Positions 51,693 to 61,352 of a stretch of 64,000 nt of DNA are shown here, piece by piece. The stretch is from Litchfieldella rifensis (lineage in GTDB: Bacteria; Pseudomonadota; Gammaproteobacteria; Pseudomonadales; Halomonadaceae). Each line of letters opens with the position of its first letter. Positions within the stretch are counted from its first letter, which is position 1. The position numbers and the translations under genes were made by a program. The stretch covers positions 62,001-126,000 of the forward strand of contig NZ_JBHRUG010000013.1 in NCBI RefSeq assembly GCF_042646605.1, read 5' to 3'. The notes under the pieces are model-generated. The model was not told the origin of the DNA, did not search any database, and saw nothing but the letters and a program-made list of their open reading frames with translations.

Positions 51693-52991
51693 TCAGTCGG
51701 TGTCGAACGGATTGCGCAACACGATGGTCTCGATACGATCCGGGCCGGTGGAGATGATGTCGATGGAGGTACCCACCTGCTCCTCGAGGAAGCTGATATA
51801 GGCCCGGGCATTGGCCGGCAGGTCCGCGACGCGTTTGACGCCCAGGGTCGACTCGCTCCAGCCCGGCAGGTCCTGATAGAGCGGCTCGATAGCCTCGTAG
51901 CCCTCGGAATCCACGGGGGTATCGAGTACCTCCCCATCCTTGCTGCGATAGCCGACACAGACGCGGATGGTCTCCAGGCCATCGAGCACGTCGAGTTTGG
52001 TCAGACATAGACCGGACACCGAATTGATCTGCACCGCATGGCGCAGAGCCACGGCATCGAACCACCCACAGCGACGCGGACGACCAGTCGTGGCACCGAA
52101 CTCATGCCCCCGCTCGGCCAGGTGGCGTCCGAACTCGTCGAACAGCTCGGTGGGAAACGGCCCGGAGCCGACGCGAGTGGTGTAGGCCTTGGTGATGCCC
52201 AGCACATAGTCCAGATACAGCGGCCCGACCCCGGAACCGGTGGCAGTACCGCCGGCCGTGGTATTGGAGCTAGTCACGAACGGGTAGGTCCCGTGATCGA
52301 TGTCCAGCAGCGATCCCTGAGCGCCTTCGAAGAGAATGTTCTCGCCGGCCTTGCGCAGGTCATGTACCAGGCTGACGGTATCGCAGACCATGGGACGCAG
52401 TTCCTCGGCCATTTCCATGGCTTCATCGAGCACCTGCTGGAAATCCACCGCGGACTCGCCGTGGTACTGAGTCAGCACGAAATTGTGGTAGTCGAGCACC
52501 TCGCCGAGCTTGGAAGCAAACCGCTCGCGATGCAGCAGGTCACCCAGGCGCAGGCCGCGACGTGCGACCTTGTCCTCGTAGGCCGGACCAATGCCACGAC
52601 CGGTGGTGCCGATCTTGGCCACACCGCGAGCCTTCTCGCGTGCCTGATCGAGACGCACGTGATAAGACAGGATCAACGGACAAGCCGGCGACAAACGCAA
52701 ACGCTCGCGCACCGGCACGCCCTTGGCTTCCAGCTCACGTATCTCCTTGATCAGGGCTTCCGGCGACAGCACCACGCCGTTGCCGATCACGCATGTCTTG
52801 TCGGCACGCAAAATGCCGGAGGGAATCAGGTGCAGGACGGTCTTTTCGCCGTCGATGACCAGCGTGTGGCCAGCATTGTGCCCGCCTTGAAAACGCACCA
52901 CGGCGGAGGCGGATTCGGTGAGCAGGTCGACGACCTTGCCCTTGCCTTCATCACCCCATTGGGTGCCCAGTACGACTACGTTCTTGCCCAT
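51693..52991 (-). CDS. purA: Adenylosuccinate synthetase
   Basis: This GTP-dependent enzyme joins IMP and aspartate in AMP synthesis. The 432-residue protein has TQWGDEGKGKVVDLL (11-25), FQGGHNAGHTLV, GTTGRGIGPAYEDK, the SNTTAGGTATGSGVGP loop and ATTGRPRRCGWFDAV. It follows hisZ by 90 bases on the same strand, an arrangement common in Pseudomonas and relatives. Confidence 0.97.
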   Translation of the reverse strand: MGKNVVVLGTQWGDEGKGKVVDLLTESASAVVRFQGGHNAGHTLVIDGEKTVLHLIPSGILRADKTCVIGNGVVLSPEALIKEIRELEAKGVPVRERLRLSPACPLILSYHVRLDQAREKARGVAKIGTTGRGIGPAYEDKVARRGLRLGDLLHRERFASKLGEVLDYHNFVLTQYHGESAVDFQQVLDEAMEMAEELRPMVCDTVSLVHDLRKAGENILFEGAQGSLLDIDHGTYPFVTSSNTTAGGTATGSGVGPLYLDYVLGITKAYTTRVGSGPFPTELFDEFGRHLAERGHEFGATTGRPRRCGWFDAVALRHAVQINSVSGLCLTKLDVLDGLETIRVCVGYRSKDGEVLDTPVDSEGYEAIEPLYQDLPGWSESTLGVKRVADLPANARAYISFLEEQVGTSIDIISTGPDRIETIVLRNPFDTD

Positions 52992-53081
52992 TGGTCTCGT
53001 CTCTTGCGTCAGCGCTGCAAATCATTGATCGTTGTTCGCGGCCCTTGTCACGAACGTCATCCCCGAGAGGCTCTATCGTCA

Positions 53082-54263
53082 CTACTCCAAGGCCACCACG
53101 CGCCACTGCCCCCCCTGGTGAACGAGGCGGCGATTGCAGCGGTGTTGTTCCGGGCCGGTGCGTTGCCCCGGCAAGGCCTGCACCACCCGCTCGCCGGCAT
53201 GGCGTAGCGAGGCCACTGCCTCGACCAGCTCCGGCGTCGCGTCACTAGGTGCCCAGATGCCGTCACAGGGCGGCTCCTGCACCGATAACGAGGCGAGCTG
53301 TTTGAGGTCCATGGAAAAGCCGGTGGCGGGCCGGGCACGCCCGAAGGCTCGCCCGGTATCATCATAGCGCCCGCCTTTGGCCAGTGCCTGTCCATAACCC
53401 GGCACATAAGCGGCGAACATCATGCCGGTGTGATATTGATAACCACGCAGCTCGGCCAGATCGTAATACAGTTCGACCTCAGGATAGGCCGCCCTCACCC
53501 CAGCGCTCAACGCCTCCAACTGATCCAGGGCTGCGCCTACGGCGGGCGGAGCCTCGGCGAAGGCTTCACGCGCCTTGACCAACACGTCCGGACCGCCGTG
53601 CAGCTCGATCAGGGCGAGAAACATCTCGGCGAGTGCCGGATCCCGAACGCCCTCGGCGACCCGAGCCGCCATCTCGGCGGGTGACTTCAGCTCCAGGGCG
53701 TCGAAGATGGCCCGCTCCTGCTCGGCGTCGAGATCCGCAGCCTGCACCAGGCTACGGTAGATGCCAATCTGCCCCAGCGCCAGGTGAATCTCCTGGGCCC
53801 CGGCCACCATCAGGCTTGACAGCGCCAAATGCAGGATCTCCAAGTCGGCCTCCTGACCGGCGTGACCGAACAGCTCGACGCCGACCTGCACCGGACTGCG
53901 CCCCCCCTGATACTGGTCGGCCTTGGCACGCAACACCGTCGTGCAGTAGCACAACCGGACCGGGCCCTGGCGTTTCAGGGAATGGGCGTCCATACGCGCC
54001 ACCTGAGGCGTCACATCGGCACTGACGCCCATCATGCGCCCGGTCAACTGGTCGGTGAGCTTGAAGGTCTGCAGGTCGAGGTCGGTACCGGTGCCGGTCA
54101 ACAGCGAGTCGAGAAACTCCACCGGTGGCGGCATGACCTGATCGTAGCCCCAGCGGTGATAATGATCGAGCAGCGCCCGGCGTAGCTCCTCCATGCGCGC
54201 CGCCTGGGGCGGTAGCACTTCGTCCATGCCGTCGGGAAGCAGCCAGCGGTCAGCGATGGTCAT
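53082..54263 (-). CDS. hisZ: ATP phosphoribosyltransferase regulatory subunit
   Basis: The 393-residue protein is a class II aminoacyl-tRNA-synthetase-like paralogue that forms the first histidine enzyme together with short HisG. It shows LLPDGMDEVLPPQAARMEEL, DLQTFKLTDQLTGRMMGV, RMDAHSLKRQGPVRLCYCTT and GYQYHTGMMFAAYV. Its presence implies a short-form HisG elsewhere. ATG 54263 gives the usual start. It has its own transcription unit, because a terminator separates it from hflC. Confidence 0.93.
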   Translation of the reverse strand: MTIADRWLLPDGMDEVLPPQAARMEELRRALLDHYHRWGYDQVMPPPVEFLDSLLTGTGTDLDLQTFKLTDQLTGRMMGVSADVTPQVARMDAHSLKRQGPVRLCYCTTVLRAKADQYQGGRSPVQVGVELFGHAGQEADLEILHLALSSLMVAGAQEIHLALGQIGIYRSLVQAADLDAEQERAIFDALELKSPAEMAARVAEGVRDPALAEMFLALIELHGGPDVLVKAREAFAEAPPAVGAALDQLEALSAGVRAAYPEVELYYDLAELRGYQYHTGMMFAAYVPGYGQALAKGGRYDDTGRAFGRARPATGFSMDLKQLASLSVQEPPCDGIWAPSDATPELVEAVASLRHAGERVVQALPGQRTGPEQHRCNRRLVHQGGQWRVVALE

Positions 54264-54345
54264 GTTTCCTATCCTGCCTGAAATGAATGCCCTGCCAGGA
54301 CCCTTGCACAAAAGCCCTGTTCACAAAAGCGATGGCCACAAAAAA

Positions 54346-54362
54346 ACCGGGCCACGCCCGGT
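54346..54362 (-). terminator. Terminator after hflC
   Basis: ACCGGGC-CAC-GCCCGGT forms a 7-bp stem followed on the minus strand by a run of T (TTTTTTT). It ends the hflX-hflK-hflC transcript. A second perfect hairpin (GGTCCCGGG/CCCGGGACC, 54383-54406) stands just before it. Confidence 0.85.
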
Positions 54363-54422
54363 CGATGGATTCTATCATGTTTGGTCCCGGGATGAACCCC
54401 GGGACCCAACTTGGCGATCACC

Positions 54423-55316
54423 TCATTCACCGCCGCTGGTCGACGGGGCCGCGGGGCTGTTGAGGTAGCGGAAGAAGTCACTGGACGGTTCCAGCACCAG
54501 CATATTGCCATCACCGTCGAAGCTGGTTCGATAGGCATTCAGACTGCGCCAGAACGAGTAGAATTCCTCATCCTGCTGGTAAGCCTGAGAAAAAATGGCA
54601 GCAGCCTCGGCATCGCCTTCACCGCGCAGTGTCTCGGCACGTTCTCGGGCTTGGGCCAGTAGCACCTGATGGCGACGATCGGCATTGGCACGAAGCCGCT
54701 CGGCCTCTTCCTGCCCTTGGGCGCGCCATTCGCGGGCTTCCCGCTCACGCTCGGAGCGCATACGGTCATAGACCGCCGTCGAGACATCTTCCGGCAGATC
54801 GATCTGCTTGACACGAATGTCGATGATCGAGACCCCCAGCTCATCGCGCAGCAACCTATCAAGCTCCTGCGTCGGCCCCGTCATCAGTTCGTCGCGACGC
54901 TCGGAAATGATCTGCTGCAAGTTCAAACGGCCAAACTCGTTACGCAGACTCTCGTCGACCCGCGGCTGGATCAGTCGCACTGCCATCATCTCGTCGCCGG
55001 CAGTCGCTTCGTAGTATCGAGTGGGATTGACCACCTGCCACTGCACGAAGGAGTCGACGATCACCGCTTTCTGTTCCAAGGTCAGGTAGCGGCTGGGATC
55101 GGTATCCAGGGTCAGCACGCGAATGTCGAACTTGCGTATCGTCTGGGTAATCGGGATCTTGAAATGCAGCCCCGCCTGGATATTTTCCTCGATGACCTCG
55201 CCAAAGCGCAGTTTCACCGCACGCTCGGTCTCGTCGACGATGTAGAGACTGCTGCTAGCCAACCAGGCAGCCGCGGCCAGGCCCCCAACGATGAGCAAGG
55301 AACGATTGTTGATCAT
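54423..55316 (-). CDS. hflC: HflC, FtsH-modulating SPFH protein
   Basis: This 297-residue membrane-anchored protein starts MINNRSLLIVGGLAAAAWLA, then has an SPFH/band-7 domain and a coiled-coil rich in E/R/A (EREAREWRAQGQEEAERLRA). HflC and HflK form a complex that surrounds the FtsH protease and limits its activity. The start overlaps the hflK stop by ATGA. Confidence 0.95.
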   Translation of the reverse strand: MINNRSLLIVGGLAAAAWLASSSLYIVDETERAVKLRFGEVIEENIQAGLHFKIPITQTIRKFDIRVLTLDTDPSRYLTLEQKAVIVDSFVQWQVVNPTRYYEATAGDEMMAVRLIQPRVDESLRNEFGRLNLQQIISERRDELMTGPTQELDRLLRDELGVSIIDIRVKQIDLPEDVSTAVYDRMRSEREREAREWRAQGQEEAERLRANADRRHQVLLAQARERAETLRGEGDAEAAAIFSQAYQQDEEFYSFWRSLNAYRTSFDGDGNMLVLEPSSDFFRYLNSPAAPSTSGGE

Positions 55317-56518
55317 TGACGGCCCTCCCTGCGGATGCCACTGCTGCTGCTTTGCTGCTGACTACGCGTGCGCTCGAGCGCACGAGGGTCGACGGAACTC
55401 TCTTCGGACGTACTGTCAGTGGCCTGGTCATTGCGCCCAGCGCTACCGGAACGCAACTGATCCAGTGGCAGGTACATCAGTGGGCTGTTCTCACTGACAT
55501 CCACCAGCACCTTGTTGGTCTGGCCCAGCACCTCGCTGATGGCATCCAGATACAGGCGTTCGCGCATGATCTTGGGTGCATTGCGGTACTCGGAGAGCAA
55601 CGAATTGAAGCGGTTGGCCTGGCCCTGGGCCTCGGCGACCACCGACTCGCGATAGCCCTGGCCCTGCTCGATCAAGCGTTGTGCCTGGCCCTGGGCCTGC
55701 GGAATGATGGCATTGGCATAGGCGATTGCTTCGTTGATGGTCCGCTGGCGATCCTCACGGGCGCGAATCACGTCATCGAACGCATCTTGAACGGGATTCG
55801 GTGGTGCCGTGGACTCGATGTTGATGGTTTGCAGACTCAAGCCGGTGCCATAGCTGTCCAGATAGGACTGCAGGCGGCTGGCCACGGTACTGCCTAGGAT
55901 CTCACGACCGGAGGTGAGGATCTCGATCATGTCGGTGCCACCGACGACATGGCGCAGGGCGGAGTCGAGGGCGTTCTCGATACTCAACTGCGGATTACGC
56001 ACGTTGAGCACGAAGTCGCGCGGATTCGCCACCTGGTACTGAGCCGAGATCTCGACTTCGACGATATTCTCGTCGCGGGTCAGCATCGACTGGGTCTGGC
56101 TGAGCGAGCGCACACGAGTCACGTTGACCATGCGCACATCGTCGATCAGCGGAGGATTCCAGTGCAGCCCCGGAGTGACGATCTGCTGGAACTTGCCGAA
56201 GCGTAGCACGACACCACGCTCGGCCTGGTCGACCAGGTAGAAGCCGGAGGCCGCCCAGATCGCCAGCGCCACGATGAGCAGCAAACCTGGCAAGGCAAAG
56301 ACATTGCGACGGCCTCCACCGCCTTTGCCACCACCGCCACGCTTGCCACGGCCACCGCCGAGCATCCTGTTGAGCTTGTCCTGAAATTTCTTCAGCGCCT
56401 CGTCGAGGTCGGGCGGCCCCGAGTTATTGCCGCCACCGCCCCCGCTACCACCGCCACGCCGGCCACCACCACTCCAGGGGTCGTGCTGATTGCCACCACC
56501 AGGCTCATTCCAAGCCAT
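55313..56518 (-). CDS. hflK: HflK, FtsH-modulating SPFH protein
   Basis: The 401-residue protein has a long glycine-rich N-terminal region (residues about 1-70, such as WSGGGRRGGGSGGGGG), one membrane helix (GLLLIVALAIWAASGFYLV), the SPFH domain and a coiled-coil. Its C-terminal tail carries SSEESSVDPRALERTRSQQQ. It pairs with HflC to regulate FtsH. Confidence 0.95.
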   Translation of the reverse strand: MAWNEPGGGNQHDPWSGGGRRGGGSGGGGGNNSGPPDLDEALKKFQDKLNRMLGGGRGKRGGGGKGGGGRRNVFALPGLLLIVALAIWAASGFYLVDQAERGVVLRFGKFQQIVTPGLHWNPPLIDDVRMVNVTRVRSLSQTQSMLTRDENIVEVEISAQYQVANPRDFVLNVRNPQLSIENALDSALRHVVGGTDMIEILTSGREILGSTVASRLQSYLDSYGTGLSLQTINIESTAPPNPVQDAFDDVIRAREDRQRTINEAIAYANAIIPQAQGQAQRLIEQGQGYRESVVAEAQGQANRFNSLLSEYRNAPKIMRERLYLDAISEVLGQTNKVLVDVSENSPLMYLPLDQLRSGSAGRNDQATDSTSEESSVDPRALERTRSQQQSSSSGIRREGRQ

Positions 56519-56613
56519 ACGTCCTCTCCACTCTGCGTTTCATACGTAGGCATCAATGACGCGGGCTACGCACGTCATCGAGCATCACAGTATCGATTGC
56601 GATGTTTCGTCCG

Positions 56614-57927
56614 TCACTCCCACACGGGGCGCTCTCGATGCTCCGCGGGGAGATAATCATTGGCGTTCTCGCCCAGCCGCGCCATGAGCTGCAGGAAATC
56701 GCGCCTGGGGAGGCGGATATCCAGCAGGGTCCGACCACGCTCGTCGAAGGTTTCGTCACGCACCGCCCCCAGTTCGTGCAGACCGGCGCGTAGCCGACCC
56801 TGTGTCGGGGCGAGCGCCACGCACGTATCGAGCACATCGCCGGCCAGACATTCCGACAGGGCCTGAGCCAGAAGCTCGAGCCCCTGCTCCCGTTGCGCGG
56901 ATACCCACACCACCTCGGGACGACCATCGCCGTCCCGCTCGATGCGAGGGGCACTGTCGAGCAGATCGATCTTGTTCATGACCAGCAGGGTGGGCACCTC
57001 GCTGGCGCCGATTTCCTCGAGCACCGCCTGCACTTGCGTCACGTTGAGGTCGCGATCGGGATCGGCGGCATCGATCACGTGCACCAGCAGGCTGGCCTCG
57101 GCGGCCTCCTGCAGGGTAGCGCGAAAGGCCTCCACCAGCTTATGCGGCAGGTGACGAATGAAGCCGACCGTATCCGCCAGCACTACCGGCCCCACATCCC
57201 TGACCTCCAGACGTCGCAGCGTGGGGTCGAGGGTAGCGAAAAGCTGGTCGGCCGCATATACCCTCGCTTCGGTCAGGGCATTGAACAGGGTCGACTTGCC
57301 GGCATTGGTATAGCCTACCAGCGACACGCTGGGGATCTCCGCTCGTGCGCGGGCGCGACGATTCTGACTACGTTGACTGCGCACCTTGTCGAGGCGCTTG
57401 TGGATCGACTTGATACGCCCACGCAGCAAGCGACGGTCGGTTTCGAGCTGCGTTTCCCCAGGACCGCGCAGACCAATGCCACCCTTCTGGCGCTCGAGGT
57501 GAGTCCAGCCACGCACCAGGCGAGTGGACATGTATTCAAGCTGCGCCAGCTCGACCTGTAGCTTGCCTTCATGAGTACGCGCGCGCTGGGCGAAGATATC
57601 CAGAATCAAGCCGGTGCGATCCAGCACCCGGCACTTGAGCGCACGTTCGAGATTGCGCTCCTGAGACGGACTCAGGGCATGGTTGAAGATCACCAGTTCG
57701 GCATGATGAATGGCCAACAGCTCTTGCAACTCTTCGAGCTTGCCACTGCCGATGAAGGTGCGAGGATCGGGTCGATGCCGGCTACCCTGCAACAGGGTGG
57801 CCGGCTCGGCGCCCGCAGAACGCACCAGTTCCAGGAATTCTCCCGAATCTTCACGTTCTTGTTCGTCCTGAAAATCAACATGGACGAGGACCGCCGTCTC
57901 TCCGGCGTCGGGTCGTTCAAAAAACAA
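56614..57927 (-). CDS. hflX: GTPase HflX
   Basis: This 437-residue ribosome-associated GTPase rescues heat-stalled ribosomes in E. coli. It has the glycine-rich N-terminal domain (GSGKLEELQELL), a linker with GIGLRGPGETQLETDRR, and the G domain with GYTNAGKSTLFNAL (G1), DTVGFI (G3) and NKID (G4). The start is TTG at 57927, supported by GAGG 6 bases upstream. It follows hfq by 14 bases. Confidence 0.95.
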   Translation of the reverse strand: MFFERPDAGETAVLVHVDFQDEQEREDSGEFLELVRSAGAEPATLLQGSRHRPDPRTFIGSGKLEELQELLAIHHAELVIFNHALSPSQERNLERALKCRVLDRTGLILDIFAQRARTHEGKLQVELAQLEYMSTRLVRGWTHLERQKGGIGLRGPGETQLETDRRLLRGRIKSIHKRLDKVRSQRSQNRRARARAEIPSVSLVGYTNAGKSTLFNALTEARVYAADQLFATLDPTLRRLEVRDVGPVVLADTVGFIRHLPHKLVEAFRATLQEAAEASLLVHVIDAADPDRDLNVTQVQAVLEEIGASEVPTLLVMNKIDLLDSAPRIERDGDGRPEVVWVSAQREQGLELLAQALSECLAGDVLDTCVALAPTQGRLRAGLHELGAVRDETFDERGRTLLDIRLPRRDFLQLMARLGENANDYLPAEHRERPVWE

Positions 57928-57941
57928 TCACTACCTCACGA

Positions 57942-58187
57942 TCAACTTTCCTGCACTGCCGCAGGATCCTGGGCCGGTAGACGCACGTTACGCGACGGCA
58001 CCACCGTCGAGATAGCGTGCTTGTAAACCATCTGGCTAACGGTATTACGCAGCAGAATGACGAACTGATCGAAGGACTCGATCTGCCCCTGCAACTTGAT
58101 GCCGTTGACCAGAAATATGGATACCGGAATGCGCTCCTTGCGCAGGATATTCAGGTACGGGTCTTGAAGGGACTGCCCTTTGGACAT
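57942..58187 (-). CDS. hfq: RNA chaperone Hfq
   Basis: The 81-residue Sm-like protein forms a hexamer that pairs small RNAs with mRNAs. It starts MSKGQSLQDPYLNILRKERI and contains the Sm motifs FLVNGIKLQGQIESFDQFVI and YKHAISTVVPS. The C-terminal tail is short. GGGAG precedes the start. Confidence 0.98.
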   Translation of the reverse strand: MSKGQSLQDPYLNILRKERIPVSIFLVNGIKLQGQIESFDQFVILLRNTVSQMVYKHAISTVVPSRNVRLPAQDPAAVQES

Positions 58188-58297
58188 TTTGCTCTCCCTA
58201 ACTGTCTCTTTGATAGATGTTTTCTGTTCTGCCACCCGGGTGGCGCATGTTTCGTCAACGACTCGACATTCCCGTCAAGCGAAAGGACTATCTTACG

Positions 58298-59236
58298 CTA
58301 AGTGCCACATTGGCGCACGATTTTCAGGATCTCGTCGAGTGCGTCGGCACGCTGGGCGTCCACCCACGCCATCTCTCGCCAACTGCGCAGCCACGTGAGC
58401 TGGCGCTTGGCCAACTGCCGTGTCGCCACGATCCCTCTGTGGTTCAGCATGGCAGCATCGTAATGGCCATCGAGGTATTCCCACACCTGACGATAACCCA
58501 CGCACTTCATCGACGGCAGCCCCAGATGCAGATCACCGCGCTGCCTAAGCGCCTCCACCTCCTCGATGAAGCCCTGTTCGAGCATCAGCCCGAAGCGCCG
58601 AGCGATGCGTTCGTGCAACCAGCCTCGATCAGCGGGCGCCACTCCTATCGACAGCGTGCGCCAAGGGAAGGTTTCCGGGCGCTGCGCCTGCCATAGCTTG
58701 CTCATCGGCTGCCCGCTCACGCGGTAGACCTCCAGGGCACGCATCAGGCGCTGCGGATCATTGCGGTGGATCCGAGCCGCCGACACAGGGTCGACCCGGG
58801 CCAACTCGTCGTGCAGCGCTCCCAGCCCCCGGACCTCGGCCATGGTCTCGAGCTCGGCGCGTACTACGGCGTCCGCTGCAGGTAGATCGGCCACCCCTTC
58901 GACCAGACACTTGTAATACATCATGGTGCCGCCGACCAGCAGCGGAATGCCGCCTCCTGCGGTAATTTGCCGCATCTCGCGCAGCGCATCCTGGCGAAAG
59001 TCCGCTGCCGAGTAAATCTCGGTCGGGTCCCGAATATCGATCAGGCGATGAGGCGCACGGGCGAGTTCCTCGGCCACGGGCTTGGCGGTGCCGATATCCA
59101 TGCCGCGATAGATCAACGCCGAGTCGACACTGATCAGTTCGCATCCCAGCCGCTCGTGTAACTCGATGGCCAGATCGGTCTTGCCAGCCGCGGTGGGGCC
59201 CATCAGCAGGATCGCCAGTGGTCGAGCGTCAGCCAT
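58298..59236 (-). CDS. miaA: tRNA dimethylallyltransferase
   Basis: The 312-residue enzyme adds the dimethylallyl group to A37 of tRNAs reading UNN codons. It has the P-loop LMGPTAAGKTDLAIEL, the DSALIYRGMDIGTAKP block and LIDIRDPTEIYSAADF. ATG 59236 is preferred because GAGG sits 6 bases upstream; the earlier ATG 59242 touches it. It lies between mutL and hfq, the classical order. Confidence 0.96.
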   Translation of the reverse strand: MADARPLAILLMGPTAAGKTDLAIELHERLGCELISVDSALIYRGMDIGTAKPVAEELARAPHRLIDIRDPTEIYSAADFRQDALREMRQITAGGGIPLLVGGTMMYYKCLVEGVADLPAADAVVRAELETMAEVRGLGALHDELARVDPVSAARIHRNDPQRLMRALEVYRVSGQPMSKLWQAQRPETFPWRTLSIGVAPADRGWLHERIARRFGLMLEQGFIEEVEALRQRGDLHLGLPSMKCVGYRQVWEYLDGHYDAAMLNHRGIVATRQLAKRQLTWLRSWREMAWVDAQRADALDEILKIVRQCGT

Positions 59237-59262
59237 TACCATCCTCGCGGGTCATTTCAAGG

Positions 59263-61194
59263 TCACTGGCCACGCAGGAACAGCTTGTCGAGTTCGTTCA
59301 TGGTCATCTCGGTCCAGGTCGGGCGACCGTGATTGCACTGACCACTGCGTTCGGTACGCTCCATATCGCGCAACAAGGCATTCATCTCGGCGAGGGACAG
59401 CCGACGGTTGGCGCGTACGCTACCATGGCAAGCCATGGTCGAAAGCAATTCGTTGATGCGCACCTCCAGGCGATCGGAACGTCCGTAACGCTCCAGGTCC
59501 CCGAGCATGTCGCGAATCAACGGCTCGACATCGGCATCGGCCAGCAAGGCCGGCACCTGGCGAACAAGCAAGGTTTCCGGCCCGGCCACATCCAGCTCCA
59601 CGCCCAAACGAGCGAAGGCGTCATGCTCGGCCTCGGCGGTGGCAACCTCCGAGTGACTCGCCGCCAGCGATACCGGCACCAGCAACGGCTGGGCCTCCAG
59701 CGCACCGCCGTGAACCTGGGCTTTCATGCGCTCGTAGGTGATGCGTTCGTGGGCGGCATGCATGTCGACGACCACCAGACCGCGCGCTGTCTGCGAGAGA
59801 ATGTAGACGCCATGCAACTGGGCGACGGCATAGCCGAGCGGCGGTGCTTGAGTGGCATCGTCCTCGGGCAGTGCAGGAGATGACGACGGCGGTGCCTCGG
59901 CATGCTGTCGCCGCTCACGCCAGGCCGTCTCGGCGGCACCGCCGCCCGGTACCGCTGGCTGCGGCGTCAGCAGGCTCTCCTCGTGATCGGGATGCAGGGC
60001 ATGATAACCCGCCATGAACTGCCTGACACGGTCGGCACCTGGGCGAGCCTCCTGCTCGCCGTGGCGCAGTGCCATCGGCTGCTGTTGCCAACGCGGCTGA
60101 ACCTCCTCGCTCGGCGTCTCCTCGTGCCCCGCCACCGCCAACGAAGGCGCGGGCGATGCGTCTGCCGTCGCGGCATTGGGGCGCACCTCACCCAGTGCCC
60201 GGTGCAGGCTGGAAAACAGGAAGTCATGCACCAGGCGACCGTCGCGAAAGCGCACCTCGTGCTTGGTCGGGTGCACATTGACGTCGACCACGCTCGGCTC
60301 CACCTCCAGATAGAGCACGAAGACCGGATGGCGACCATGGAAGAGTACGTCGCGGTAGGCCTGGCGAATCGCATGCGCAACGAGCCGGTCGCGTACCACC
60401 CGGCCATTGACGAAGAAGTACTGCTGGTCGGCCTGGGCCCGGGAATGCGTGGGAAGCCCTACCCAGCCCCATAAGCGCAATCCGCCGGTCTCGAGGTCGA
60501 GGTGCAAGGCGTTGTCGAGAAACTTGCTGCCCAGCAAGGCGCCGATACGACGTTCCCGCGAAGCGGCATCCTCGGCCCCGCGCAACTGATGCAGGGTCTT
60601 CTGATTATGCCGCAGCGTCCAGCCGATGTCATAACGCGACAACGCCAGGCGACGGAAGGCCTCCTCCACATGACCGAACTCGGTCTTCTCGGTACGCAGG
60701 AACTTGCGGCGTGCCGGCGTATTGAAGAACAGGTCGCGCACGCTCACCGAGGTGCCTCGCGGGTGTGGCGCCGGACTGACCCGCGGCTCCATCTGACGGC
60801 CCTCTGCCACCACCCGCCAGCCGCCGCGGGGATCCTCTTCGACATTGGAGGTCAGCTCCAGGCGCGATACCGAACTGATCGATGCCAGCGCCTCGCCGCG
60901 GAACCCCAGGCTAGCGACCCCTTCCAGGTCCTCGAGCGACTCGATCTTGCTGGTGGCATGTCGCGACAACGCCAACGGCAAGTCGTCCTCGGCGATCCCC
61001 GAGCCATCGTCACGCACGCGAATCAGACGGGCGCCGCCGCTTTCGAGCTCGACCTCGATGCGCCGGCTCCCCGCGTCGATGGCATTTTCCGCCAGTTCCT
61101 TGACCACCGATGCTGGCCGTTCGACCACCTCACCGGCAGCGATCTGGTTGGCCAGACGCGGATTGAGGATATGGATGCGTCGTCCGTCTGTCAT
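59263..61194 (-). CDS. mutL: DNA mismatch repair protein MutL
   Basis: The 643-residue protein has the GHKL ATPase N-terminus (LAENAIDAGSRRIEVE, RDDGSGI, LGFRGEALASISSV) and a C-terminal dimerisation domain. Unlike E. coli MutL it has DMHAAHERITYE, matching the DQHA-x2-E-x4-E nuclease motif, together with ACHGSVRA and CNHGRPTW. It is therefore probably a nicking MutL, as described for Pseudomonas aeruginosa. Confidence 0.95.
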   Translation of the reverse strand: MTDGRRIHILNPRLANQIAAGEVVERPASVVKELAENAIDAGSRRIEVELESGGARLIRVRDDGSGIAEDDLPLALSRHATSKIESLEDLEGVASLGFRGEALASISSVSRLELTSNVEEDPRGGWRVVAEGRQMEPRVSPAPHPRGTSVSVRDLFFNTPARRKFLRTEKTEFGHVEEAFRRLALSRYDIGWTLRHNQKTLHQLRGAEDAASRERRIGALLGSKFLDNALHLDLETGGLRLWGWVGLPTHSRAQADQQYFFVNGRVVRDRLVAHAIRQAYRDVLFHGRHPVFVLYLEVEPSVVDVNVHPTKHEVRFRDGRLVHDFLFSSLHRALGEVRPNAATADASPAPSLAVAGHEETPSEEVQPRWQQQPMALRHGEQEARPGADRVRQFMAGYHALHPDHEESLLTPQPAVPGGGAAETAWRERRQHAEAPPSSSPALPEDDATQAPPLGYAVAQLHGVYILSQTARGLVVVDMHAAHERITYERMKAQVHGGALEAQPLLVPVSLAASHSEVATAEAEHDAFARLGVELDVAGPETLLVRQVPALLADADVEPLIRDMLGDLERYGRSDRLEVRINELLSTMACHGSVRANRRLSLAEMNALLRDMERTERSGQCNHGRPTWTEMTMNELDKLFLRGQ

Positions 61195-61214
61195 AACACT
61201 CCAAAAAGCTCAAG

Positions 61215-61279
<65 letters not shown>

Positions 61280-61294
61280 TAGAATTTCCCACAA

Positions 61295-61320
61295 AACCCT
61301 GATAAACCAGGTTTTTCTTA
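61295..61320. terminator. Hairpin inside the amiB-mutL gap
   Basis: AAACC(C)TG and CAGGTTT pair around ATAAAC with one bulged base. T-rich runs lie on both strands (GGTTTTT on plus, GGGTTTT on minus). It may be a weak terminator between amiB and mutL. Confidence 0.45.
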
Positions 61321-61352
61321 CAGCTTATAGCTTACAGCTAATCGCTTGCTCT

